A stretch of DNA of 64,000 bases from Whalleya microplaca. Its lineage: Eukaryota > Ascomycota > Sordariomycetes > Xylariales > Xylariaceae. How positions within the stretch are numbered: position 1 is the first letter of the stretch; the number at the start of each line of letters is the position of its first letter. Of the stretch, positions 25,268-36,539 are shown piece after piece. The stretch spans positions 62,001-126,000 of the forward strand of contig MU385774.1 of the NCBI GenBank assembly GCA_022497155.1, read 5' to 3'. Under the pieces are notes generated by a model that made no database searches, was not told the DNA's origin, and saw only the letters and a list, made by a program, of their open reading frames with translations. Position numbers and translations under genes: made by a program.

Positions 25268-27231
25268 AAGATCAAGGAGTATTGGGCTGGTCAAGCAACT
25301 GGTAACTCATCCATTCCAATCAAACGGACTTGGGGTGCGACTCTTGAGAATATAACCTAGGTCTCGAATAGAATATGGGCGAGTAAGCAAGTTTTTAACT
25401 ACACTGCGTTGCTCTCTGCTAGCGACTATGATTACCAAAACTCTTTCAACGAACTCTTCGATTGGGAAGAAGCTGTTCAGTTATCATACTGTAGGTAAGA
25501 CATGAAAGCCTTTCCAGTTATCTTGAGTTGAAATAACCGTTTTCTAGGATTTCAACCATCACTGTCGGTGTTTGAACACCCCTATTGATACCAGTACTCG
25601 AGTATCTTCCTCATATGACTTAATGCATCGAAGCTCAAGCCATACCTAGTATATCCTTCAACCATGGGTACTTATAACGTCCGGCCACTTCCATAACTTC
25701 TGGGGAATGCACCAACGATAGGACAGGGCCTCTACATTATCGTATTCAATGTCATTCTAGGTGCTGTCTCATATCAAGGAGTTGGTCGACCAGACCCATG
25801 GTGGTTCTCCCATGCTGGCGAGATCATGCCATATGTTTAATAACGTACTGGTCACATCTCTTCCGCGCTCCTTCCGATAACTGTCCTCTTCTCTTCAATG
25901 AACGACTTCATTTCTGGCTAACGAGCTGGTCATTCTCCACGTCCTGGTTCTTCACTTCTGGGTTGCATGTATTTGTACTATTCACGCCGTTGTTCACTCC
26001 ATTACTCTCTTTGGAGCGTATATCTCCATGGGGACATATTTTACGGGTGCCCACAAACCTGACTTGGTTTAGGGCATTGTGGCCACTCCTTGCCTCGTCA
26101 TATTGATCTTCCAAGGTATGATTTGGTTCCGTCGTGTGTCCTATGAGGTATTCCTTATACTTCACATACTTATCCCAGTTTCGCCAATCGCAGGTTGTTG
26201 GTAAATGTGATGTATTGGTATTGTTTCAGGGCGGTTTACAAGTATTGGCTCGATGAGGCCAGCGCTGTTTGGTTCTTTGACCGTCTTGTTCGGGTGCTGC
26301 GGGTATGCAAGAACGGAGTCCGCACAGCGACGGTGACAGAAATTTCCCCTGACACTGTCCGCATTTAAATAGAAGACCGTGATGGACTTCCCAACCTAGA
26401 TATCATGTATATATCCATTCCCCTACTTTAACCCCTCTCCGCCATCAAGAGAGTCGCCCCTTTCCCATAACTCCTACTCTCATGCTTCACTCTCAGAAAT
26501 ATAAACTCATCAGGGGAAGCAATTCCATTCGGCACCTTTCCTCTGATAGGAAGGACATCGAAGAGGGCATCAGTAAGTTCACGCACACGAACGCTCTCAC
26601 CAGCCAACGGGCGCAGATAGCATTATTGTATACATCAAAAACGTAACGGCATCACAAACGTCCTTAAAATTTACTTCAATCTGTCTGTACTTTTAAACGG
26701 ACCTAAGTGAGGCAGGCAGCGCGAGCGAATATGTACTAAAGTGAGACCGCGCGATGCTTATTAGCGGTGGCTCGTCATTACGGGCTTGCTCATTTGGGCT
26801 TACATGTTGAATTGAGAGTCAAGGACTGGTACAGTACAAGGCACGAATAGTAGCATTGTGTATATAACAGGCCATCTGCCACTCTAGAATAGCTGAACCT
26901 CAAGTCAATCCAAGCCTCATTAACCCTGTATTTCAACATTACACACAAGTCAATATGAAGCTCGCTGGGATTGTGAAGCCGACTGCCGAGCCTCTCATAC
27001 ATAATCTAGCTACAGCCCTTGAATAACATAGCTGAAGAGGAGGTCCTGGCCGGCAAGAGGCTGGATATAAATGCATTACTGGCTCAAGAGGTGCAGATTG
27101 GGTGGAAGAGAGTTGGTGCAGTAGTCAGTGGACCGGCAGAGCTTTGCGACGTCGTGCACGAGGCGGTTGTGAGATTCCGCAGGCAGGAAAAGACCCTCTT
27201 TGAACCAGAGGTTGATGCTGTTTCGTGGTAA
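25268..27231 (+). pseudogene. Ferric reductase (FRE family) pseudogene
   Basis: Pieces of a ferric-chelate reductase can be followed in order over 2 kb but in changing frames. An extracellular N-terminal part (IKEYWAGQATGN at 25,271, NYTALLSA, then NSFNELFDWEEAVQLSY) is interrupted by TAG at 25,358. An apparently intact intron remains (25,495-25,547, GTAAGA...TAG). The continuation has a TGA at 25,573. Transmembrane/heme-binding segments follow (GQGLYIIVFNVILGAVSYQG; WLTSWSFSTSWFF; SYEVFLILHILIPVSPIAGC), then WFFDRLVRVLRVCKNGVRTA near 26,270-26,325, an FAD-region remnant near 26,410-26,560, and the NAD-domain C-terminus GKRLDINALLAQEVQIGWKR...PEVDAVSW ending at TAA 27,229. Normal function is surface reduction of Fe3+ before uptake. 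The upstream signal-peptide exon is not seen. Confidence 0.85.
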
Positions 27232-27818
27232 AGTAGCACAACGGCTTAGGGCGATCCTTCAAGTGCAATAAGTATTTGTCTAGTGCCTCTATTCTTACTT
27301 CACGGTATCAACTTGTCTTGTGGCCTATATCTTGATCGCTCGGCTGACTGGAAGCGCTTTGAAGATATTCTCCAGAGGACCACAGGCGTCATTAGCTTCC
27401 AGTGCCGCGGGTATGCACGGAGCCAGGCCGAAGAAGCTCTGTCTTAGGACCATAGGAATGAATGGTCGGAAATATAGGTACACGTGGGCTGCCTACAGCG
27501 GAGGTAGACAGGCTACAGAGCAGTGATTAGGAACCATCTGTTCAGTGAACAATTATTAGCTCGCAAGGCTAAAAGTAGAAACCTACGTAAAACGTACGAT
27601 TATGATTTATGTAATTAGGAGTGCACCGACCCAATTCATAACCTGCATTAATTACGCGCATGTGTAAATTCTTAATTGCCAAATATCTCGCTATACCATA
27701 TTTGAGTTCAGATATGTCCTCGTCACTTTCTGAGAGCGCCACCACAAGAAAGCCGAATCAAAAAGGTAGTTTATTAATAGACGATAGGCATTTTGTATTT
27801 CTTGAAATACCAAAAAAA
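27232..27818. other. Intergenic with an unassigned coding-like fragment
   Basis: Between 27,305 and 27,440 one frame reads DWKRFEDILQRTTGVISFQC and continues in a protein-like way until a TAG, after which a different frame continues to about 27,525. It looks like another small gene fragment, but I recognise no family. The rest shows nothing. Confidence 0.3.
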
Positions 27819-27905
27819 GGTCAATGGGGGAATTGAACCCCCGTCTCGGGAAGATGTTTTTCATGCAATCAAAATCCCGCGTGCTAACCTCTACACTAAT
27901 CGACC
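27819..27905 (-). tRNA. tRNA-Gln(UUG) with 16-nt intron
   Basis: On the minus strand an 87-nt cloverleaf can be folded. The acceptor GGTCGAT pairs with ATTGACC (one G-T pair). There is a D arm GTG...CAC, an anticodon stem CGGGA/TCCCG, and a T arm GGGGG TTCAATT CCCCC. The loop TTTTGA...T carries anticodon TTG, interrupted one base 3' of the anticodon by a 16-nt intron (TTGCATGAAAAACATC), the canonical position for eukaryotic tRNA introns. Removal requires the tRNA-splicing endonuclease, whose Sen34 subunit is encoded in this same window at 42.7 kb. The internal A and B boxes serve as the RNA polymerase III promoter. On the minus strand the gene is followed by a run of seven Ts (positions 27,812-27,818), a pol III terminator. 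Confidence 0.93.
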
Positions 27906-30444
27906 TGTGCGAAACAGTATTCTTTATGGGGCTTATGTTGCATTTTCCAAGCTCACGTGACATAGGTTCCAGCGATGTTAGCGCACGGACTCAGTTGTCT
28001 TACATAACCTAGGAGTTGGAGCTACAATCCCCAGCGCAAAGGTCTTGTAAGTTGTAATAAGAGAGGCTGTGCATTACCTAGTACGCGGTGCTTCAAGGTG
28101 ACTGTAGAGAGAGGCATGATTTCTTCTATTACTCTAGACAAAGTGCAAGTGACGGACAGCTAAGCTACCTAGAGAGGTTTCCTGAGGAAATCTTTTAGGT
28201 AGTTCTCTTGTGGAACTCGACTATTAAGTGGAACGGGTGACTCGATAAGTTTAGAATAACTATTAGAGGAGGTGGCTTTTCAAACTGCTTGACGAGATAA
28301 TTCTTATTCCGGTGGTTTGAAATATATAACTTCAACTATAAAACAGCGCACTTCTAGGTTCCTAATATTGGTGACTCGTGTTAGATAGAAAGGACGGGCG
28401 AAGCTTCGATACTCCTTATTCTAGTTTTTCGTCAAAATAGTGCGAACAATAGACTCTATAGTAACAGCGTCGACTTTCTGAACCAAATTGTACACACAAA
28501 CAAGATACGTACCAGAAACACGTACCGCGACAGCAGGTCTATATAAGACCTGTTGTCGACCTTCAGACTTAGATTGAAACTCAGAACCATAAGCACCTCA
28601 GAGGCCCTAGAGAATTATTAGTCAAATTGATATATTCCAAGCCCTGAATCACAGCCCTTGTTACACTATCGCTGATATGCCGACCAGAAACTGCGAAGGA
28701 ATGGGCCTACATACCGAGGATATATGAATTCAATGCATAATATGCATACATCCAATGTTGGTGACATCAATAGTTCAGCTCGATAGAGGCTGAGGCAAAG
28801 TGTTGGTTCGCCTGCATGCCGATCCTCTCTACTTCCTGTGCAGGCATCCTATAAAGTGAACAGCGTTGCTGCCTTCTTCCAATCCAAGACCTTTTTTCTT
28901 GGTACACTTTTTCCTGGAGACCTTCAAGAACTGTATACAACGCTGTCATTCTAGCAGCATTTCAAGAAGGCTTTCTCCAACACCTATACGACACAGGCAC
29001 ATCATACCTACATACGACCAGCATCAACAAACATCAACAGCCAACAATTACTATGCAGTTACCGCCAGCTCTTACTAGCTATCATGTCATTCTCGAAACC
29101 GCCTGGTGTAACGAAGCCGTTACCACAGGTCTTGATTTGATATAACAAAAGGCGTGAAAGGTAAAATACTTAGATTGATCGCTGGCTAGCAAAGAGAGAC
29201 TATCTAAGGGACGGCGAAATACAGTCCTTTTTATATCTGAATAGCTTCCTAGTAAATAGGACTTGATTGCCAAGCCACTATCCCTCTTGGCAACCATAAA
29301 TCACGTGGTAGCTGGTTGCGGGGATATTCAGGAATGGGTGGTTGTAACACCTGGGTCTTTCAATTTACGGCGGTATCTGGATACAGCCCCATAATGATAT
29401 GGCGGCTCATCGCTAATCGGAATCGCCCGCAAGAGCCGGATTGGGACCATAGACATCGGGCTCTGGTCAAAGCAGCCATAGCAGTTGGCTTCCAAGCTGC
29501 AGTGACCTACGTATTTTTCTTCAGACATGATGAGTGGGCAATAACTATTTCTCAACTGCGAGAGTGTCTAGAATTCACATGGCGGGCTATCAACCGGCCT
29601 TTTCCATGCGGGCCTCAATGAACCCGAACCTGATAGCATGATTGTGATATCCGGCAGAGCTCGCGATACTGTATCTGAGGGATAATTGTCGATCTTTGGT
29701 ATCTGGGTTTGCTAGACTTTCCTTTTGCTACGACATTCTTTCTCATTTAAGCATTGACACGGCTGATATCTGCGGCGATACCTCTGATTGTGCGAGACTT
29801 AGTTTAACATTAGATGATGGAGCACATTTGGGACTCTCATTCGGCTTAACGTACTAGAAATGATTTCAATGGTTAGACTAGTATTATTTGACAGAATAGT
29901 ATATGTAACGATCGTTTTCAACCAAATCAGACCAGTACTTTGGTATATTGCGAATGTATCGCAAACAGTAATATATTAACACTGTCCTGGTGTAACATAC
30001 CCAAAGGTACGTTCCCAGAGTTGAAGTTCTGATTTTATAAAGAAATAAAAAATGAGTGAGATGACGAGTGCCTAAGCCTTAGGCATATCCGTGGGTGGAC
30101 TTAGTCAGTGCTCAATTCCGTTGCTACTACATGCTTGAGACATCATCATGTCCTCCCCTAGACATTCACGCCTTTAAAAATCAATCCCCGCATACCCTTC
30201 TCATCTTAGATAGAAAGCAGGGGTCTTCCCAATGATGATTCCTTGCTTCCCTTCGACCATATACTCGGATAGAATCCTTCTGCTCATGTCGAGTTGATAG
30301 GAGGCCATATAGGAAGTGCCCAAACGCCCCGACACGCTGTACCGCAGGTAACAGAAAGCTTTAGGTAGGTTTAGGGTCCGTTTAATGGAAATGTTAGGAG
30401 TGTAGATTTCCATGTAGATCCTCTTAAGTCGAGAGTCCGGCATT
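27906..30444. other. Long intergenic region, no gene recognised
   Basis: About 2.5 kb with only short open frames, none resembling a protein family. An open frame of 101 codons at 29,316-29,621 has no supporting features. The one notable structure is the inverted repeat at 28,528-28,558. Confidence 0.45.
28528..28558. repeat. Inverted repeat, 13-bp arms
   Basis: Arms CGACAGCAGGTCT (28,528-28,540) and AGACCTGTTGTCG (28,546-28,558) are complementary with one mismatch, around a 5-bp ATATA spacer. It could form a hairpin or be a dyad binding site. No adjacent gene explains it, and there is no T run that would make it look like a terminator. Confidence 0.6.
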
Positions 30445-31128
30445 TCACTCTGCTGCGCAAACCACAAAATTGCCCTTGTAAGGCTGAGGTGCCGGGGTAA
30501 TTTTCTTCAAAGGGTGTCCACGCCGAGCAAGTTCTTCTCCAATGGCTTTGGCCATCCGCTCCCGGTGCTCGCCGCTGAATTCGAGGACCTGGAGGGTCTT
30601 GATGCGCATGCAAAATTTCGAGAGGTATTTGATGTTGTTGATCATCGTTCGTTCCAACAAGATTGCCCAGCTTGTCTCGGGGATGCGACGAAATTTTGCC
30701 ATGTCGAGGCATGACGGAGCCAGCGCTGCGATGGAGAGGTGGACGTGCAGGCTGTGAAGATTGACAACGGCCTTGTTGAACCATCGTAGTAGCTCTAGCC
30801 GAATATACCTATTTTTGGCGAATGTGCAGTTGAGCGATAGGTGGCGAATGGAGGCTGGCTTCAGATTGCCAATTCCGAAGACATCAATCTTGAGTCTAGG
30901 TGCGACAGCTACGTCTATCCTCAGGGAGCCACATATTATAGGATATGCCTCTTTGTAAACCTTCTTACAGGTAACGAGGATGGATGGTATATCGGCTAGT
31001 TTCTTGATCCTCTTAAGGACGATAACACCACCGTGCTTGCCTGGCGGCGGGCAGCAAAAACCATATATAATGTTTCGGATTTCGGGGCGGAGCTTCAATA
31101 GCGGTGACTGATGCTGACTCAACTCCAT
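30445..31128 (-). CDS. Hypothetical protein with F-box/2EXR-like N-terminus
   Basis: A single frame of 227 residues on the minus strand. The N-terminus SPLLKLRPEIRNIIYGF resembles the L-P-x-E-I-R-N-x-I-Y start typical of fungal F-box-like and 2EXR-type hypothetical proteins. The middle contains CKKVYKEAYPIICGSLRIDV and HLSLNCTF, also usual for that family, where the start is followed by leucine-rich segments. The C-terminus is basic and ends VVCAAE. No catalytic motif is visible. No introns are needed. Function is unknown; members of this group are numerous, fast-evolving and often lineage-specific. Confidence 0.6.
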   Translation of the reverse strand: MELSQHQSPLLKLRPEIRNIIYGFCCPPPGKHGGVIVLKRIKKLADIPSILVTCKKVYKEAYPIICGSLRIDVAVAPRLKIDVFGIGNLKPASIRHLSLNCTFAKNRYIRLELLRWFNKAVVNLHSLHVHLSIAALAPSCLDMAKFRRIPETSWAILLERTMINNIKYLSKFCMRIKTLQVLEFSGEHRERMAKAIGEELARRGHPLKKITPAPQPYKGNFVVCAAE

Positions 31129-33806
31129 CTCGTAGGATTTATCTGGGATAGTCGAAGAATATAGGGTATATGCGACGCCGGGTCACAATGTGGTCATGAG
31201 CCCGTCGTGGTTGACAACGACAACGGACTCGCCTGTGCGACACTTCAATCCTGTAAACTTCAAGTGACCAAATATTCACACTAAGAGGCCTGCGAAGAAA
31301 AGGAGGATAATTCGAAGTCATGTTCCTTCAGAGACAGTAGTCTAAAGATATGCAAAAATTGGGGTGGGTTGTTTGGTTCGTAAATTTTGCAAAATGCTAG
31401 GTTAGAAGGATGGAAAATATTAGAAAGCCAACTAGGTTGGATCTTGTATATTATATGACTGTTGGTGGTGCTGATGTGGCACCTCTACTAGTATCTCACC
31501 TTTGTCTGATTCCCGTCATACAGGCCTCTACACTCATCAATATTTTAAGTTGACAAGTCTATTGTACCAGGTCCTCCTGGACGCCTGCCGTTCCTTCGAA
31601 CGCGTGGACTTTAGCTTCCAAGCAAAAGACGCTATAATCTCACATGGCTACGCTTACGTTTCTATATTATTCTCGAAATAGCTACCCTTATCCAAACCTC
31701 CATAAATTGCAAATAATATTCTGTGCCTCCTGATGTCGAGGATCCCCTGAAGTTGAAGCAGCTCGGTAGATTGTATCTGCTCGCTTCGTGGCGTACTTCA
31801 GTAAACTCGCGATCTCCGAGCAGGCCTTCAGAAGTCAGATTTTAAAGAGAAAGGGGGAGCTGGATTTGAGCAACCTCTCCAGACTTGTTCTATGCTGGGG
31901 TTAAACTTTCGGCTATTCGTCCTTGTGCGATTAACTTTTCCTTAGACATTGACTAAGATAGCTAATGTCTAGCTTGATCTATTTCTAGCTTACGTCTGAT
32001 GTACTAAAATATCGTGTCCAAAGTCCGTCTAATGTAAATGCATTAGACGTGTCGTTACATAGCTTCCTTTCAAGCAGCCACCTCACAGGACCTCCATTCG
32101 CTCAGTTAGGGGTTTGTTACGTTGCATAAAATCTCCCTAATTTCCCCTGATGATGCGTTAGTGCAAAACATATGCTTACGAGGCAAGAGCTTATATAGTT
32201 CGACTTAGCCAGTATCAGCACGACTTAAGCAACCTAAAAAAAGATTACTCATGCAGCATCGCAAAATTCCAGTACCGACAACATAAAACTATTATTTACT
32301 CTTATTTACTACGGCACAAGAAATCAAAGGATTTTATCCTGATTGATTGCCGTTGGGCCTCTCAAGTCTCAATGTCAAGTGGGTGATACCTGAATGTAGA
32401 TGTGGAAGGCTACTTTCGTCCCATGTGAACTGGATTCAATATATAGTTGAGATCCAAGAGAGGGGAAGGGTGTCAGGATATGTGATCCATTGATGTATTG
32501 TGTTGTTGTAGATGGTAGACTCTAAGCTAGTACTAACAGTGGGTACGATAGGAATACATGGTGTGCAGGGATCACGTGACAAAGGGGAAAGGGGATAATA
32601 CTAGAAACGAAGATACTCCTTCCGAGGACAGCGTGATAATCATCGGATGAAATGATCATATACGGAACATATTTTATTGAACAGATGGAATTCGCATGTA
32701 TGGCCGTGTATGTATCAAATTTGGAGCATTCGCTGTGCAGTATCTGCTCTTACGGGTTGGTGATAGCAAACCATTCTAGTTGTCAAGATACGCTCTATTA
32801 TGCTATCATCCACGTCAAAATACCAGTATATTAGAATCTAGCCATATTTAATAACTACGAGGATGGTAGACTTTGTAGCTGTAGATACAGATGGCTAGTA
32901 CGATTCATCTATATGTAGTCGATCCTCCCCTAGAAGTCCATAAACCCGATATTGAACCAATGCAGCTTGTGGTAACTTATCTACTTTCTACATTGATTTA
33001 CATCCTGAGCTACAAACTTTGAAACTCTTTCAGCCTACTGAACTATTTAGTCTGCGTTTTAGAGCTGATTATCGAGACGGTGCATTGCTTTCACGCACTG
33101 GAAGCATCTAGTAAAACCTGTAGCGGGTTCGCTTCGGGCCGCGAGAAGTCTTTTAGGAGCCTCAACCCGACTGGTTGTACAGATCGACGACTAGTGTAAA
33201 AGTACCCAGGCGGTTCCTTTATGGAGTGTATGTCATTTCGTCTAAACTCACGTAATTTGACTTGTGTATTGTGATGAGGATTTATCCTGTTATAATTTTA
33301 TATTTTCACGATGTGATCTAGATAACGGGGAATGTTCTCCTAATCATCCTGTACTGTACTTAACTGTTAATAGTCGAGTGTTGATAATGAAGCACAAACA
33401 GATGAACTCATTCAAGCTGTTCCCTTGCGAACCTCATGTCTTATATGGTATATGTGCTGCCATCCCTTGCACCGGAACGAGCACCGAGTCTACTGTATAA
33501 TGCCGTTCACTAGATTTTCTATCCCATTATATACCAAATTCTCTCCCGGGAGTAGGCAAACTGTGACCAATTCCGTAATCCAATAAATGGTGTTACAATA
33601 CAAGAATTGGAGTTCGTCGGCGGGCCTGGCGGGGTAGCAGCGGGCGAAAGGGTGGGGTTCAGCATATGGCATCATCGCAGCTACCTCCCACTTCCGAGCG
33701 TTCGCCGTCCCAGTCATCGCCGTAGCCGGAGTAGAGCCAGCGCAGCGAGAAGCTCCAATCGAGGATACTCATACTCATACTAATACTCACCTCCCTCCTT
33801 CAATCG
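31129..33806. other. Long intergenic region, no gene recognised
   Basis: About 2.7 kb with only scattered short frames. It contains a small perfect dyad (GTCTAATG 32,027-32,034 and CATTAGAC 32,041-32,048). The last few hundred bases before 33,807 contain TACTCA-type short repeats and form the probable promoter and 5' UTR of the SDR gene. Confidence 0.45.
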
Positions 33807-35048
33807 TTGAAACCTCCCTCTCAACCATTCATGCCCATCGCCAGAGCAGCGCTTCCAACCCTGCGCCTCCTCACGCGTTCTCATCCCCGCCATATCTCAG
33901 CATCAACCCTCTTCACACCCCTCTTCACCCGCACCAATCCCACCACCACCAGCACCCTCCGCAGAACCATGGCCACCGCAGCAGCCGCCAAGCGCCTGGA
34001 GGGCAAGACGATCGTGATCACAGGCGCATCATCGGGGATCGGGCGGAGCACGGCTCTCGAGTTCGCGCGCACGGCGCCGTCGAACCTCAAGCTCATCCTG
34101 ACGGCGCGGCGCGAGGACGCGCTGCGCCAGCTGGCGGCCGACATCGCGAAGGAGGTCGGCGAGGGCGTCAAGGTGCTGCCGGTGCGTCTGGACGTGAGCA
34201 AGCCCGAGGAGGTGCGCGGGTTCGTGGCGGGGCTGCCGGAGGAGTTTCGGGAGATCGATGTGCTGGTTAATAATGCGTAGGTTCTCTCTTTTGATTTTGA
34301 TGTTTTGTTATGTTTATTCTAAGGAGAAAGTATATATATGTATATCCTCATATGAGGGTTATGTCCATATATCCCCTCAAAACCATCCCAAACTAACAAC
34401 TCCCCCCCTCCCCACAGCGGCCTAGTAAAAGGCGTAGCCCGCGCGCCCGAGATCGCCGAGGCGGACGTGAACGTGATGTTCGCGACGAACGTGACGGGCC
34501 TGATCAACATGACGCAGGCGATCCTGCCCATCTTCCTGCGGCGCGAGCGCGGCGACGTCATCAACATCGGCAGCATCGCCGGCCGCGAGCCCTACGTCGG
34601 CGGCGGCATCTACTGCGCCACCAAGGCCGCCGTCCGCAGCTTCACCGAGTCCCTGCGCAAGGAGCTCGTCGCTACTAGGATTCGGGTGCTGGAGGTTGAC
34701 CCGGGGCAGGTCGAGACGGTAAGCTAGCGCTGACTCACTTTAGTCGTAGAGAGGAGAGGGGGTTAGTTTGAATGTGGACGCTGATGCTGACTTTGTTGAA
34801 AGGAATTCTCGGTTGTCCGATTCTACGGTGACAAGTCTAAGGCGGATGCCGTCTACGCGTAAGTCACCCCGATTATCTTGAATGACTTGTACTAACAATA
34901 TCTAAGTGGTGTTGATCCCTTGACGCCGGATGACATTGCCGAGGTGGTCGTCTTTGTTGCTAGTAGAAGGGAAAACGTGGTGGTAGCTGATACTCTCGTC
35001 TTCCCGAACCACCAAGCTAGCGCCACTATCTTGCATAGGAAATCATAG
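33807..35048 (+). CDS. SDR family NADP-dependent dehydrogenase, YMR226C type
   Basis: Four exons, 33807-34276, 34418-34718, 34803-34858 and 34907-35048, encode 322 residues; all junctions keep frame with GT-AG introns of 141, 84 and 48 bp. Motifs of a classical short-chain dehydrogenase are clear: the cofactor site TGASSGIG, the NNA motif (split by intron 1), the catalytic serine in INIGSIAG, and YxxxK in YCATK. The C-terminus (DPLTPDDIAEVVVFVASR, then ADTLVFPNHQAS) matches the yeast YMR226C / serine 3-dehydrogenase-like group, which oxidises small 3-hydroxy acids such as serine. The first 54 residues before a second ATG (33,969) lack acidic residues and are Arg-rich, like a mitochondrial presequence, so two start sites could give two locations. 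Confidence 0.92.
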
Positions 35049-36539
35049 GCGCGATGTCTGCTTAGATAGAATCATTGTATTGATCTACACAGGTCAAATG
35101 GGAAGACATGGTGACAGTATCTACAATGGACAATCTTGCCCTGCCATCAAACTCTTAATTGTGGAATACTGAATTAAGTGTCATATTATCTAGACTGAAC
35201 TTATAGACTAAGAGGTTGATAGATACAACCAGAAGAAGGAAATTGGAAATTGAAGAGAAACTCTAGTGATTCAGGTTCTGTCGCCATGGTCAGCAGGATG
35301 CTTCAGATTCAGATTATCAAGACGAAAATGATAGGCAACGGAATCAGATAACCGTTTTACTCATTCACATAAATCGGCCTTCTAGCCCCACGCCTCAAGA
35401 CGAGTCGTGAAGATCGAACGCACAGAAACCAACATGACATCAATGACGAGCCTCTACCTTAATATGCCAAAAGCTGTCAAAGGGTAACTCCACAACCGAT
35501 CCTCACATGCCCGAAGGTATGCTACGGTGCGGGAGGGTGGCTCGATTCGTAGTGAGATAGTTGAATGGATAAACTGTTTTCATCATGATGTATGTAGAGG
35601 TGGAAGGAAAGAGGAAAAGTGTCAACTCACGTAGATGCAAAGTTAGCCAGCGTAGTCTGGATGCGATAATCTGTGATTCTTGTATAAATGTCAGCATTTA
35701 TACGATCATTGAGGATGATACAGTGAGGATAAGGTATATGGAGTCGATAATCAGAGAATATTTTTGGTATGTAGTTATCTTCAATATGTTTCAGAAGCAG
35801 AACTAGTTGTTTAAGTCTCATCAGGGACAGGAATGACTGTAATGTAGCAAAGAAGCAGCTTACCTACCATATGTTTAGCTTCCTGGTTGCAGGTGCTGCT
35901 ATTAGTCGTCAAAGAGGAAGATACAATAAGGGATCTATCGAGGTGGTCAGTAGATGCACCAAGAAAGACGCTGACAACACCGGGGGTAGGTTTGTGCTTC
36001 AGATGGTAGTGCATGTTTGTTCAGGCGCTCAGGTGATCACGCGAACTGTGGAAGAGAATTCATCAATAGCAATGGACAAGAAGATGTGACCCAGGTTGTT
36101 GAATGTAGACAGAGAAGGTAGGGTGCCTTACCAATTTTCATGTGTCAAGAGTCGAGATGCGAGGTCAGCACGAAAGCAGCAAAAGATCTCGATATTAGGC
36201 CAATATCACAAGCAATCTAACCCAACATTCATGATGACAAGAGTCAGATCTGTAAGCCTGGGGGCGCGTTCTGCTGGGAGAATCGGTGGCCGCGAACATC
36301 GATTTCGTCCAAGATCAACATTGCTGAAGAAGTGTGAGGAAAGAAAATTTGAAGTTGAAGAGCGCTGAGAAAAGTAAACTGTACTGGGGCCATAACTGGT
36401 CCGTGCTCAATTGAGCTTGGGGATCTCTGGTGGTGGGGCGGTGGGGCAGTTCGAACATTGGAATTTTTGGTCGCATTTTCCCCAAGCTTCATATATCAAG
36501 CAGCGAGACAGCTTCACAACTGCCAACCAGTGGAACGCA
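35049..36539. other. Intergenic, no gene recognised
   Basis: About 1.5 kb between the SDR gene and mtr3. Only short, unconvincing frames are present. The last 200 bp should contain the mtr3 promoter. Confidence 0.45.

Noticed and set aside
29316..29621. 101-codon plus-strand frame
   Set aside because: Protein-like only in places, no motif, isolated in a gene-free region; kept as intergenic.
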